NCBI GenBank assembly: GCA_026419785.1 | Contig: JAODTK010005685.1 | Coordinates: 62,001-126,000 of the forward strand | Direction: 5' to 3' | Length of the DNA stretch: 64,000 nt | Source of the DNA: Sclerodactyla briareus | Lineage: Eukaryota; Echinodermata; Holothuroidea; Dendrochirotida; Sclerodactylidae | Part shown: positions 36,427 to 48,976 of the stretch, one piece after another | How positions within the stretch are numbered: position 1 is the first letter of the stretch | Layout of the letters: every line of letters starts with the position of its first letter | Program-made: the position numbers and the translations under genes | Notes under the pieces: generated by a model | Told to the model about the DNA's origin: nothing | Database searches by the model: none | The model's input: the letters and a program-made list of their open reading frames with translations, nothing else

Positions 36427-38169
36427 TCTGCTCCAACGTTATATAAACTTCCCAATGATCAATTCTTTTTAACTAGTTCTCTCTGGAAAAAAGGACAGTG
36501 AGTCACTCCTTCCCCCCCCCCATATTCAAACAAAGTCACAGATAATGTGCTGTAGAAAATGGTATTACCCATATCGCCCCTGGCCCCTCCCAGATTCTGC
36601 TGGGTAATTATGCCTTACCATGGACATTTAATGTACAAAGCCATGTTATAGGCAAGTAGCAGCCACTAAATTATTCATGCATATTGCAACACCTGAATTA
36701 ATAATCAGATCAGACCAGGTCTAGAGTGCCCCTTAAGTTTTTTGAAAAAGCGCTCCCAGGGAAAATACTTGGATTTGTACTATACTGTGCGTTAGCACTT
36801 ACAGGTCAGTATTGTTCAAGTTAGATCTGTTCTTTTTCGAGTGCATTATATGAAAACATGACGCGATAACAATTGGATTGGTTGAATTGTTTAGAGGTGT
36901 CAAAATATCATGGTGGACCAGTCGTATCTGGGTTCACAAGTTGAATCCCAAATTGAAGGGCTCAACAGATAATTTTGTGAGAGGTTTGATTGTTCTGACC
37001 CAAACTGGGCTTTTTGGCCATTCACCCCCTCCTCTCTGCCTCCATCCTTAGCATTTGAATACTGCCATCACCACTTATCCAGCCACAATAGTGGTGCTAA
37101 ATTCTTGGGTTTCTGATACCCTCGACCTCCCCCCTCCCTTCCCCCTTCGCCTGAATCATCAATGGTCACGTTAATTTTTTGCTCGGATCTGTACGAGGGT
37201 TGAGGGCATCAATTTAATATCAACCTAACTTGTGGGGTATGTTTGCTAGTGGGTCAGGGTCCGGAATCATTGTACTTATTGCCTGTTATTGAGAATTAGG
37301 AGAGGTTGCATCATGGCCTCCTAATTAACATGGCTTTTTCTCTGGATAGTCTGCATTACCTCTCGATCTAGTGCATCATATATTATATAGATTATTATTA
37401 TTGTTTGATGAGGACTATGTTTATTCCCTGGGCAATAAATTGCTGTTTGCTGTTTACTCTGTGTCAACATTCTCAGTAACATCAAAGTTGTGAAGTGTGT
37501 GACATGAGGTCAATAATGCGTGATATTTGTAAACATCGAGGTCCAAGGTGGGCCAGACAGAATAGAGTGAACTTGACACTTGTCCACACTTCCCATTAAA
37601 TAATAGGGGGATACCGTTGAGCCAAACCGCTATGCTGCCCATGAGAAAAGTCAGAGAGGAGGAAGAACGGAATGCGTGTGTGCTTGTCCTGTTGAAGTTT
37701 GTGTGGTAGAAATGTTACACATGACAGGGTTAGTGGGGCCTGTTCATCTGATCAGGAAGACTTCTTTGAAGTGTGCTTAAAGTCCACTGGCATGTATAGA
37801 TGGATTGAAACTTTGGCCAAATTCCAGCCAATACAATGGTGGAACTGGAACACTCCATTGTAAGAAAAGCCCCTTGTGACCCGTCACAGCGGAACATGGA
37901 TCCGCTGCAAACTCACCATAATAGGTAATTTTCCACAAACCATTCTCACAACAAATAAACAAGAATTGGCATCTGGATAAATATAAACTTGGGAAAAAAG
38001 TTCAAATGATATGAAAGAAGATTCCCGATCATTACTGTGTGAAGTCTATCAGCCAGCCTGAGATTCATTCCCCAGGTGAAACATCAATTCCATAAATTCA
38101 ACAAGAGTAATTGAAATTGGTGGAAGCAATGGGTGGATGTGGGCCCATTCAAGGATTGGACTCCTCTCA
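36427..38169. other. Unassigned non-coding DNA
   Basis: Nothing recognised apart from scattered C-rich patches (36,511, 37,130-37,148). AT-rich intron-like sequence. Confidence 0.45.
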
Positions 38170-38395
38170 GTGAGTGGTGACCTATGGCTTCTGCAGGGGG
38201 CGATGCAGGATTTTTGAAGGGAGGGGTCCAAACCCAATAGAGTATTAGTCCTACCCCCCAGGAGGAGCCATCGACATCCACATTATTGGTAGAATGCATT
38301 AGTGTTTCAAAGAGTTCTGAATCAGAAGGGGGGTCGGACCCCTGAACCCCCCCCCCCCCCCCCCCCCCCTGTATCCGCTACTGGCTCATGTGACC
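38170..38395. mobile_element. GTGGCGT/poly-C family element with 23-base C tract
   Basis: Starts near GGGGGCGATGCAGGATTTTT, has GGGAGGGGTCCAAACC inside, and ends GGTCGGACCCCTGAA followed by 23 C (38,347-38,369) and TGTATCCGCTACTGG. The opposing GGGGTCC/GGACCCC blocks form an imperfect inverted repeat. Similar ends occur at several other places in the window. Non-coding. Confidence 0.55.
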
Positions 38396-39540
38396 TCCAA
38401 AGTTATTAGGAGGCATAGCTGGAACCTCTCTGTCATACACTGTTGGTCAACCCTGTCCCCCTCCCAGGATTGATGGCTGTGCTGTCGGATTTAGGAGGAA
38501 AACAATATTGGATTACACTATGACGGGTCTGTGTAGCAAGAAATCCTGTTCCACATACTAAGCCTATAACCACTTTAAATACCATACTCCAGTTATTCTG
38601 GTTCCCTAAAGGCCATCCATCATGTAACAGACTTGTTTTAAACCAGCACAGGTTAAAAGAGGACATATCCAAACCCAAAACACCAAATTTGGCGCTAGTA
38701 TGTTGCCTGTTGATAAATTTCAGTAATCTATGAAATTACAGGGAGAGCGGGAGGAAGGGGGGTGGGGAACATGCAAGGGCAACTTATGAACCCTAACAGT
38801 AAATGCCTGCATTTTGCCTCATTGTAACAGGAAGACGAAAGAATCATTTTGTCTTCCTGTTATCATGATAAAGAAACAGGGCAGAGGAAGATATTTCACT
38901 TAGAAACAAATGAGATTACTCTCTAATAATGTGAAACAATTAATTGTAGGTTTTCATTAGGATCCCATCTATTAGTTTGTATGTACAAAGGATGCACAAA
39001 GGCACGTGTTGTAATAGCTGGCTGTGCCTTAGTCCTCATACTGAAATCGGCTGCAATTTGGTGTGGAGGTTTGGATTATAGCAATATAACATAACCAGGA
39101 TTAGTATCCTAGAGTCCAGTAATTTTTACATGCCCCATTGGTATTTTAATGCTCTGATGACTTCAGTCAACTTCGAATACCTCTACAATACCACTGTGCA
39201 TTTGTCCACTTTGATAGAAGCTTAGTACAGGGGTTAACCATATTGGAACTCAAATATGTCAGTATGTTCAAATATTTTTATTTTATATGACATACCTGTG
39301 AGTGCCTGTTGTCATGCAGGAGAATGGTAGACTGGTAGTGAGCGGAAAAGAATGGCAGAGTGGTGTTATTGAGCTTTGCAACGAACATTGCGGGTCAAAA
39401 CTCAGCAGTCACCAGATTTCTTTCCCTAGGTTGCTGTGATTGCAGTTGCGTGACAAGGTCAGCGTCTTTTATTCATGGTTATTACCTTATGGGGTACCAT
39501 GACCCCCCCAGGATATTGGAATAAGTTTGGCCGTGCAGTT
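38396..39540. other. Unassigned non-coding DNA
   Basis: No gene recognised. Short frames only. Confidence 0.45.
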
Positions 39541-39544
39541 GTGA

Positions 39545-40030
39545 GGCGTCATGTTGAACTGGAACTTCCGCTCCATCCAGGTTCCGAGAAGGATCTTTCT
39601 TTGGAGTGGAAATAAAATGGCCGGTCCTGGTTGGAATTGGTACACCCCTGCCTCGATATCATCTGAGGACTTGTGGAGAGAGGGCGATAATCGCCGGTCT
39701 CATCCAACGGTCAATACAGCCAGGTTTTCCTAATGAGTTATTTGGCTCCGGATCCGTAGAAATTCGAATCAAATCAAATCAAGCTAAAATGTGGCATTGT
39801 GGGAAATGCACATTTTGCCTCTGGGATCCCTCATCAAGCACCTACTCGACTACGCATGATGGCCACATGGAGGAATGCCTGATCCTAGTCATTCCTGCGA
39901 CAATCCTTCATTCTGTGCCGACCAGCGGGAAGGCTACAGGTACCATTTTTTAAGTTTAGTATGACTTTACCAGGATTCGAACCCCGATTCTACGGGTGTA
40001 AGCCAATTCCAATCAAACTTGAGCCATAGG
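39545..40030 (-). mobile_element. Probable tRNA-derived SINE
   Basis: On the minus strand, TGGCTCAAGTTTGATTGG (about 40,025) resembles a tRNA A box, and GGGGTTCGAATCCTGG (39,970-39,985) is a perfect Pol III B box, 40 bases apart as in a tRNA. Behind the tRNA-like head, about 400 bases of unique body follow down to 39,545. A true tRNA cloverleaf does not close. The extent of the body is a guess because no second copy is present. Confidence 0.5.
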
Positions 40031-41149
40031 GTTTTTATCATTTCCCATCTGTTTGTCAAACTCAGGTGTGTTCACTCCCTCTCATTGCCTGATACATCAA
40101 AGTAATATTTATTCAACAAACTAATACCAATCAACTGTGTTACATTTTTTTAAATATTATAATAATAATAATAATAGTAATGAGAGTTAAGTATAATAAG
40201 AATGCGATACTACTAATGATTATGATATCATTATTTTTTTTTTCAAGAAGTCAAAGGCCCACTCTAACTTTGCATCCAAATTTGATGTGGCAGCTCTGCC
40301 ATTCTTGCTTTATGTACATGATCCATTTAAATGCACCTCACAGACAAACGGCAGAAGGCTCTTTGCTATTAGGGGACATTTCTATGTTACATTACTTTAA
40401 GACAGTTGTTGTGACACGATCGCCTGATGCTGTTGTATATATATGCTTCCTATATCCCTAGTAGCCAAGAGGGAATTACCACAAGGAAGTATCAATTGTG
40501 CTGCTAATATTAAGGGTATGCCCCAAAACGAAATGAACTGTGCCACAGATCCAAACATTGATGCACAAGACAAGAAGCCTCTAGCCTGCTCTTTTCCAAG
40601 GCTTGTTAACTTAGGCAATGCACCCAGTGTTGAGCCTGAATCACCAATTTATCACGCAGCAAATTTCACACGTTATTTTCTTGTGTTGGAAAGTAGCCTG
40701 CACTTGAAAATGCACTCCGCCATTCCATTGATGGGGAGTGAAGGGCATTCCTGAGAGCAGGATTCTAGTGTTTCTATATTGAACAGATTTTTAGGGGTCA
40801 TCTATAAAGAGTCTTAATGTATAAGACAGAAGGCACAGACTGAATTATAATATGTATGGAGTATTGATATGTATCGAGTCATACTTCATTCTTGCAGTTG
40901 TCGTCCCTGAACAGACTGCCAACGGGGGTATTATGATTAAACCAGATCGGTTATAAATTAGGTGTGAAATCCAAACCAAGCATAGATTATTGGGCAGCAA
41001 AAGTTCGAACTGGACATGGCAAGTAGTAGAGATTGTCAGGAGTTTGGATGGCTAGAAGGAGAGGAAGAGGGGAAGTGCAGTTGCGGATTGTGTGGAGGCC
41101 AATGTAGGACTATGGCATTTTAGAACAGACACTAACATACGCGTTGAGG
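40031..41149. other. Unassigned non-coding DNA
   Basis: A short (TAA)n-like run lies near 40,158-40,178. The frames at 40,180-40,461 and 40,443-40,754 (93 and 103 codons) carry no motif I know. Confidence 0.45.
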
Positions 41150-41945
41150 TTTACAAGATTCAACCCTGGGTTGTCATGCCAAAAACCCCGTGGGCCTCCT
41201 CCATACCAATGACTTGAAATAATAGTGGAAATTAAGGTCCAGGATTCAAACCCTGTGCCATCATATCGAAGGACTTTAGTGTAACTTGAGGTCCAGGGTT
41301 CAAACCATGGGCTTGTTCATACCAAAGACTTGACTAAAGAGAAAATAGTTAGGTCCAGGGATTCATCCTGGCCATTCCACAAAAGACTTAACTAGTGCGA
41401 AATCAGGGTGCGGGTTCGGACCCGGCGCATCATACGAAAATCCTCTAATAGTGGAAGTAAGGTCCAGGGTTCCACCAGGGGTGGGTTGTTGAGACTACTA
41501 GTGGAACTTAAGGTCCAGGATTCCGCCCTGTGCTGTATTCCGAAACTCTTTCACTTAGTGGAACTCAAGTCCACGAATTTAACCCTGGCTTTGCATACCA
41601 AGAACTTCACTAGTGGAACTTGAGGTGGATATAACCATTAGGGGTGTCAACAACGACTGACTAGTGGAATTAACGTACTGAATTGAAGAATGGACGGTCA
41701 GGCCAAAGATTTCACATGTGAGACTTAAGGTCAGGATCAACCCTGAGCCATCTCACCAAAGACCTTAACTAGTGGAACTCATGGTCAGGGTGTTAACCCC
41801 TGGAGACTGCATATCCAAAACTCACTGTGGAATGAAGGCCAGGGTTCAACCCTGGGTGGGTCATTAGGCTACCAGTGGCACTTCATGTCCAGGGGTAACC
41901 GTATGTTGGCATACCCAAGACTTTGCTAGTGGAAGTGTAATAGCA
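41150..41945. repeat. ~63 bp minisatellite of B-box-like palindromes
   Basis: About twelve degenerate units follow the pattern ACTAGTGGAACTTAAGGTCC, AGGGTTCAACCCTGG, then a spacer with CAT.CCAAAGACTT. The core CCAGGGTTCAACCCTGG is palindromic around a single central base and also resembles the Pol III B box. Good units lie near 41,230, 41,290, 41,460, 41,510, 41,570, 41,725 and 41,835. Divergence is high, so the array is old. Confidence 0.8.
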
Positions 41946-42720
41946 TGCAGTTCTCCATGAGTTGGGCACCTTTTAGGCTACATTATAATAGTGTTGCTAG
42001 TACAGACCTAAAATCAATTCAATTGATAATTCTGTGAATTGTGTTCCAGCACAAGATTAGAGTTAACAGGAGGGACCAGTAGTCACTGACCATAGTTGGT
42101 GGCTCATGAAGTAAAAACAATGGCAATGGATAAGAGAAAAAGCTCACATTTTCTATGTGAAATGCAAAAAGCGCTTTAGTAAGTTGCAGAATTTATAGTA
42201 GTATTATTATTAATCCTTACTGATCTTGGATTAATTGGAGGGAGGTACACTCTTTTGTTCGGATTGAAAAAAAAACCCTCTGAAGTGAGTGAGGGTTTTA
42301 ACCCTTATGCCTGTGAAGTTAAATGAGGGCAGGCTCATCTCGACAGCAATTTGTTCTGCCAGGAGTTTACATTGAATGTATGAAATGAAATGCGGCCCTG
42401 TTAGTCTACTATGACAACATTTCACAATTTGGGTTAAGCAATACAAATTGAAGACACCTGATTATCTGTGATATATAATTGGGAAGTGGTCGAATTGTAT
42501 GTAAGAGTGCCCTCACGGCCACATATGTCGCCTGCAGCATGATAGTGGGTGATATGCAGCCACTCCGCTGTATGCTGACAAGACCCTTTGAAGCCATTCA
42601 CATGACAGTCTGGATTTGCCCCTCGAGTGAGCTACTACATGTATAGCAAACGGATGAGTCTCTTCGTTCTGGGCGTCGGTTTTGAGAATATGCGTTCGTT
42701 GTTGAACAGGGTTGTAGTCA
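41946..42720. other. Unassigned non-coding DNA
   Basis: No gene recognised. The minus frame at 42,513-42,797 runs into the GC-rich GAGGCC patch and is not convincing. Confidence 0.45.
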
Positions 42721-42721
42721 A

Positions 42722-42795
42722 GGATGCTGCATCCGATGGCAGAGGCCGCACCCTCGAGGCCGAGGCCCACACCTTCCGAGGCCGATGCCCCGGGC
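42722..42795. repeat. GAGGCCGAGGC-type GC-rich short repeat
   Basis: Several GAGGCCGAGGCC-like units in about 70 bases in AT-rich surroundings. The same motif type recurs at 49,725-49,840. Confidence 0.6.
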
Positions 42796-43260
42796 AATAA
42801 ATTACAGATAAATTTTTAAAAAATTTATCAGCGTTTAAATAACATGAATAATTTTGTGTGTCTTCCCCATGGCTTACAGCTATTCATTATGATTAATATT
42901 TGGAGAACAAAAGTTCCCCCAAAGGTCCCAAAAATGAGGATTGAACAAACACAAGTTATATGCAAATTTATTCCTGAAGTCAGTATTGTAAAAATACAGT
43001 TGTAAAAATGTTAAGGCTTGTAAGAAAGGTTATACTTCTCATAAAATTTACCATCAACTTAATGCGGATGAGCACCATTTTACTAGGCTTTTGCCACCAC
43101 ATACAGAGCATATAGGAGGGATATAGAGCAGGGCACTTGATTCTGGCTTGCAATCTTGGCTAGGCTGTAAGCGGGACATTCACTCAATCAATCGAAAAAA
43201 TACATGTAGCTCAAACCTAACGACAACACAAAACCAAAAAGAAAAACAAGCAAGCTGTTA
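42796..43260. other. Unassigned non-coding DNA
   Basis: Nothing recognised. Confidence 0.45.
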
Positions 43261-43264
43261 GTGA

Positions 43265-43500
43265 TCTGACTGCATCGACGTTCGTTGACCTCAGATGACC
43301 TATTGACCTTTGACCTGACCCCAAAAAATTAAGGTCAGTACTCATATGGGGAAAACCCACATGGCAAAAGTATGAACTTGATCGACAAGGTGGGTGGGGA
43401 GTGAGTTATCGGTTAACAAGCCTGGCGGCGTCACACAACCACACGCACACACACATTACACCTACACACACACACACACTTACATCATACTCACACATGT
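43265..43500. repeat. TGACCT cluster next to (CA)n, third composite locus
   Basis: TGACCTCAGATGACCTATTG, then an exact TGACCTTTGACCT at 43,304-43,316, lie about 120 bases before a CA/CACACA tract (43,438-43,500). The pairing of a TGACCT cluster with a TG/CA tract recalls loci 1 and 2 at 9.9 and 13.1 kb, but with the tract on the other side and reading CA. This fragment may therefore belong to the same family in inverted orientation. Confidence 0.55.
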
Positions 43501-44449
43501 CATGACACATAGATTCTCTGACTAAGTAAAGGAATCAAAAATAATTGGTGTGAGTTTGTTGTGTTGTCAGTCAAGTCATTTTGACAGATGATACTTACTA
43601 AATAGTGTCTGAACAATCTTTTTGAATACTAAATTGGCAAGTTCAAGCACGCAGACGCAGTAGTAACTTCAGGCCTCGGACTGCCGCTAAAGTCCCTGGC
43701 AAGATATAAATTCATATCGAAGGACAATTCCAGGATGAATAAAGAGGCTATTTTTTTATTCTTAGCTAGAGAAAAAACTGAATGTTGCGTCGTCCAAACT
43801 GGAGTTCATACGACCTTCTGTTACAGAGTTACAGTCCTTTTTTTTGCCATGTGTATCAGCCTCGAATTAAAGTTGGAAGGGGCAGGCAATTTTTCTGGGC
43901 AATGTTAAAAATGCCTTCGGTTACATTCAAAATGGCAGGGGACCAAGCAATTTAGAAGAATTTTGAGGCAGCAGGCACTCTGAAAAAAGACAAGGGCAAG
44001 AAGGCAAATTTGAAATTACGGCAAAAACGTTTTAATTGTACCCATGTAATCTCTCATCATACGAGCTAGTAGCTAGCGTGCGAGCTCTAGTGTATTCTTG
44101 TCGGCGTCAACCTCACTATTTTGACAATGATTTTCAACTCGACTTATTTACTCTAGATACCCAATGAGTCGTTTTGTCCTCGCCTGAATGAAATCAGGAG
44201 GAGACTTAGTGTCACTATGGCGTGTGGTGGTGTGGTTTTGGGGTAGCCTGCGGGGTTGGTTTGAACCCTATCTGAATTAGATTTTGGGCCGGCAAGTCAC
44301 TAATTAAGTAGTAATTAAGCCTATTTCCTGTAATTTATTGTTTTAGGCTCGTGACAGACTCCGGCTGAACCGTAGGTGCTATTGTGACTTGGTTTGTCAC
44401 TCGATGCGGGATATGCGGTAGATGAACTGATTAGTTCAGCGTAAAAATA
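43501..44449. other. Unassigned non-coding DNA
   Basis: No gene or repeat recognised. Confidence 0.45.
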
Positions 44450-46560
44450 AGGTCAACCAGTCAATTTGGGGGTCAAACCAGTTTTTTGGCATAAAACATG
44501 GTAACCGGAATGTCTGCCAAGGTTGAGAGGTGCACCATTGTGATCCCTTGGAACCTCCATCTGTTTGACCTTTGAACTCTCAATTTGACCTTTACCATGT
44601 TTTTTTTTTAGCCGACTCAAATTTTTCGAGGGCCATTTTCGGAGCCTCAAAGGAGTACCTTCGACTCGAAACCGGACTCATAATTTGACCCCATGTGACT
44701 TTGTGCATGAGAATATCGAGGTCAAAGTTTTTCCATTTTGAAAAGTGCAGTTTAGATGTTCATATGATTGTCCATGGTATTTTTAGAATCAGCAGGTCAC
44801 ACTAACGCCTGATAATGAAGGCCCAAGAGGTCAGGTCACATTCAAAATTGATTTGCCTATTTTTAGAGTTACAGGGCAAAGAAGTTACATTGTAAGTTCT
44901 GTCAAAATGTGGATATGTGCAGAGCTCTGTGTGCGGAATAAGACGAAACGAACTCCCACTTCAATCGGGGCACCCCCCGCTTGGTTTCTTCAATTACAAG
45001 GGTTCAAAAGTTGGTTTTGATACTTTTTGACAATAGCATCTGCGTTACTTTGTGATACATTTGCTTGTAGGACTGCGTGCATCTTCATCGGAGTAAACAT
45101 TTTTCATAAAAACTGACATGTCATCAAAGTTCATTCAAGGTCATTTGGACAGAAAACTAGTATTTTTGGAGACAACTTACAATGACATTGCTTGGCAAAT
45201 GTTGAAATTTCAGGACAGGGGGTACGTCCTGGTGGAGAACATTTCTCATAAAACCTCATTCATCAAAGGTCATTCAAGGTCACTTTACGTGCCTATACGG
45301 CCAAATAGGTAAATGTGTTCCGCAACAACTTCCGTACCTTTCCTGATGTGGGTTGAAATTTCGGGACAGGGTGTATGTCATCTAGGGTACCATTTTTTAT
45401 AAAAATGGTCATATCATCCGAGGTCATTAAGGTCAATTTGAGGTCAAAAACTGATTTTGGTACGTTTTGGGCATATAGCACTGGGGGGGGGGGGGGGGGG
45501 GCGTGTTCATCAGAATGCAAAATGCTCCTAGGAGTTGATGTATCGCATGGAGTGGTTTACAATTTTCATAAACTTTCATGGTCATTTGAAGGTCATTAAA
45601 GGTCACGTAGGGGTCAAAAACTGTTTTTAATACTTTTTTGGCAATAGCACTGGCTGTTTATCATATTGCAAAATGCTCCTAGGGAGTGGATGTATCACAT
45701 GGGAGTTACAATTTTCATAAAAAGCTGCCATGTCATTAAAGGTCTGCAAGGTCCCTTAGGGGCAACACTGTTTTCCCTGGCCATAATCGGAGAATTAAAT
45801 ATTTGTGAAGGCTTGAAGGTTCACCATTGTGCTATATTGTTTGCCTGCCATTTGTGTGACCTCTGCCCCCATTTGACCTCTGTCGTGGTCATTGGGTTAA
45901 AGGTTGAGTCTTGAATAAATGTGCTTATTTTATTTAAGGAGTTACGGGCAAAAAAAATAGAAACTGGGTTCTTTTTGGTATGTGTAGACCTTTGTGTGCT
46001 TTATGGAGGTAACCAACTCCCTCTTCGATCGGTACCCCATACGTTGTAGTTACCAGGGGTCAAAGTTAAATTAAAATAGCTTTTTCTCGTCATAACATTA
46101 GGCGTGTTTCTTGGAATGCAATATTTTCCTAGGAGTGGATGCATCCACATGGAGAGTAACAATTTTGATAAAACGCCCATGTCATTGAAGGTCGATCAAA
46201 GGTCACATAGGGTCAAAAACTGATTTTAATACTTTTTTGGCAAACACGGGGGGGCTGTTTATCAGAATGCAAAATGCTCTTAGGAAGTGTGTGTTCACAA
46301 TGGAGAGTTGCAATTTTTCAATAAAACTGCCATGTCATTAAAGGTCATTCAAGGTCACTAGGGGTCAAAACTGTTTTTCTGGCCGTCGTCGGGAAGTGAA
46401 TACTGTGGAAGATTAATGTTCACCATTGTGATATAATTGTTGACCTGCCTGTGTTTGACCTCTGACCCTCAATTTGACCTCTGTCGGGTGTCCATGTGGT
46501 TAAGGTTGAGTCTTGATAAATGTGCTTCTTTAAGGAGTTAACGGCCAAAAAAAATGAAAC
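44450..46560. repeat. GGTCA-rich tandem repeat, locus 2
   Basis: A diverged array of the family at 6,850-7,907. Units contain GCAATAGCACTGG, CAGAATGCAAAATGCTCCTA, AAAGGTCATTAAAGGTCAC and GGGGTCAAAAACTGTTTTT. Two longer blocks (about 45,470-45,950 and 46,060-46,540) each end TTGACCTCTGTCG, then AATAAATGTGCTT, repeating the ~600 bp higher-order unit. A G-tract of about 18 bases sits at 45,483-45,500. Open frames here are repeat translations. Confidence 0.8.
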
Positions 46561-48615
46561 TGGTTTTATTGTCAAAGTGGGGATAACATTGCCGGTCTAG
46601 CCGCAGGGCCGGTGTCCTATTGAGTAAGGTAATTAGCTCATGTTAGGTAATCTATTGTTCATGCTCGTTAGCACGATTACAGTGAACCTAGTGCTTGTAC
46701 TTGTTTGGCTACATAGGTGGGGATATAAGTAAATGTAACTGATTAGATTTTTCAGCGTCCATATTGTAATTGAGTCACTATTTGCAAATTTTATGCAAAA
46801 TTCACAAGTGTGTCGGATTTCTTTCATTCACATCACCACTCCTTTCTGTGATGGCCTCTTGTGAGTATTCCTATATAAAATTTTATATTCACACTAGCGT
46901 GGAGGACACTGGAGGTCCTTCAGCTGTGTCTATTTTCGCATGTGTTTTTCCCCAAATTTTCAAAGTTGTTTGAATTTTTCCCTGAATCTTGATTGGTATG
47001 GTCCCTACCTTCAGTTATTCCCCCAAATGTTAACATAACATTGCCTCGAGTCACTGGGGGGTTCTGCAGTGTGTATAACATTGTTCCTTCAGCAAATGTT
47101 CACGGTTGTTGAATTCCCATGTATTAAGTGTGATCCTGAGGATCATGTAAATGAGCAAATGCTTCAATAGGAAGTTGAATAATTGTGTCTAAATTGCATA
47201 ATTTTAGGCATCTTAGTCACATTTCACAAACTTATACTTCTTCACTCTTCAGTAGACATTGTCCCTAAACATCCTTACGAAATTTTTGAACTGATCACTA
47301 TTAGTAGGGTGGTCAAATGCTATTACCAAAATCTTAATCAACACTTAAATTCCTGTAACTGTTTGCATGTGACTATTAGATTGGAACCTGGATCGGCGCA
47401 ACCAGGCGAGAACAACTGGGGGCCCCCCCCTATCGCCTTGTTTTTATATTTTCCCCATGAAAAATAAATGTAGCGTTCTGCAATATAATTCGCGTTTCAC
47501 GCGTATTATGTAGACTACTGCTATATTGCAATTTTATAATGTGATGTGAAAAGTTTTCTCGCTGCGAAGGGAACTCACGAGCGTACAATCAGAACATATC
47601 ACTCAAACCCAACCCACACGTACATATCCTTACTGCAGTACTTCTCGTGCGCAGAGTTGTGGCAGTACGATGATTTGTGGCACAGTAGGTACCGAGGGCC
47701 TTGGCACCGGTATCAGTCAGTTTCACGCTCGTCATTGTATAACCTCCCTCCGTTCTCTTTTGCACTATTTACAATATCGGTCCTGAACTCTAAACCCTTT
47801 TTTCAGGTGTTCCAAATTGTCTTTATCTACGTGTTCACAGAGTAGTGGAAACTATATACCGCTACGCTACAGCCCGCGACTCCACTCTTATATCACGATG
47901 CACACTGCACCAATTACCACTCCTGCGTCTGTATAAAAGCCGTTCTTTATTTGCGGAACTAGTATATATGTTGGTACCCACTGTGATGCTAGTAATCTGA
48001 ACCGCAACTAATCATAGCATTGTAATTTTATCACAGTTAAACTAACCAATGACACACGCGCTGCCCTGCCTGCATGTCGATCGCCTTGCTGTAAGCTTGA
48101 AACGTTGAGTGTATATTTTTGCAGAAAAATTCCCATGTTTTTGAGAGAAAATAGTTTGTAACAGATATAGTGACGTACAATTATGTGAAATTACTTATGC
48201 CGCCGCGGGCATTCATACTGCCGTTTTTGCTTATTAGTAATGGGTTGGGGGGGGCACGCGCGGGGCCGGCCAGGCTGGGTTACGTTAATTATTCAGTTTT
48301 TATCTACTTGATTCCGAAATGTGGAAAACCTGACCTTTTTACATTTAAATTGGTCCTGATCTTCAACGGAAACTTTCAGAAGTTGCTGAAGGGTAACTAA
48401 TCGCTATTGTGTTGAGAGGGGGAGGGCGCGGGCAAACCGACGACAATGAGCACTTAGTCATGGCGTCGCCTGCTGTCTGTGAGCTTGAAAATGTAGGGCA
48501 CACTGCATTGGCATGGCAATCGACGGCGATTTGCCGTCGTAATTCGAGGCCCGTGTGTATTGTGCGCAAGATCCGAAAAGCACCCCATCATGCAATAATA
48601 AATTGATGTCATACT
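46561..48615. other. Unassigned non-coding DNA
   Basis: No gene recognised. A small GC-rich stretch lies at 48,245-48,285. Frames of 94-99 codons (47,183-47,845) carry no known motif. Confidence 0.45.
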
Positions 48616-48619
48616 TGCA

Positions 48620-48976
48620 CAACCCTGCAAGAAAACCTGTGTGTTCTATGAAATTCACACATTATTTTCACTTCGAAAACATTCATTCGTCTAGGGAGGG
48701 AATTGCTGTATTGGGTTGGTTGGTGTTAATTGTTACTTTGGTGAGAAACGACAACAAACCTCGGCTCAAAATGTTACTTATCCAACAAAACGAAACAATG
48801 AACGTGACTAACTGCCTAACTTCCACAGGTTATGCATGGGGATTCTCCCCAATTTTCTCAGCCAATTGGACCATACTCCACATAGGAACATCATATTGGG
48901 AATGGAGTTTGGACCTATGATACATTTTTCCATTCGTCCACGATATCCCCTGTTGTATCCTACAGTTGTCCTTTAA
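48620..48976. mobile_element. TTAA-type small DNA transposon, copy C (5' truncated)
   Basis: Matches copy B from about its position 210 onward: CATTCGTCTAGGGAGG, GGGGATTCTCCCCAATTTT, CCTACAGTTGTCCTTTAAAT. It ends at the TTAA terminus near 48,976. The left inverted end is missing or unrecognisable. Confidence 0.65.

Noticed and set aside
39955..40030. tRNA gene
   Set aside because: A and B boxes are visible on the minus strand, but acceptor and anticodon stems do not pair; called a SINE head.
41150..41945. CRISPR array
   Set aside because: Units diverge along their whole length without constant repeat and unique spacer, and the genome is animal-like; this is a degenerate minisatellite.
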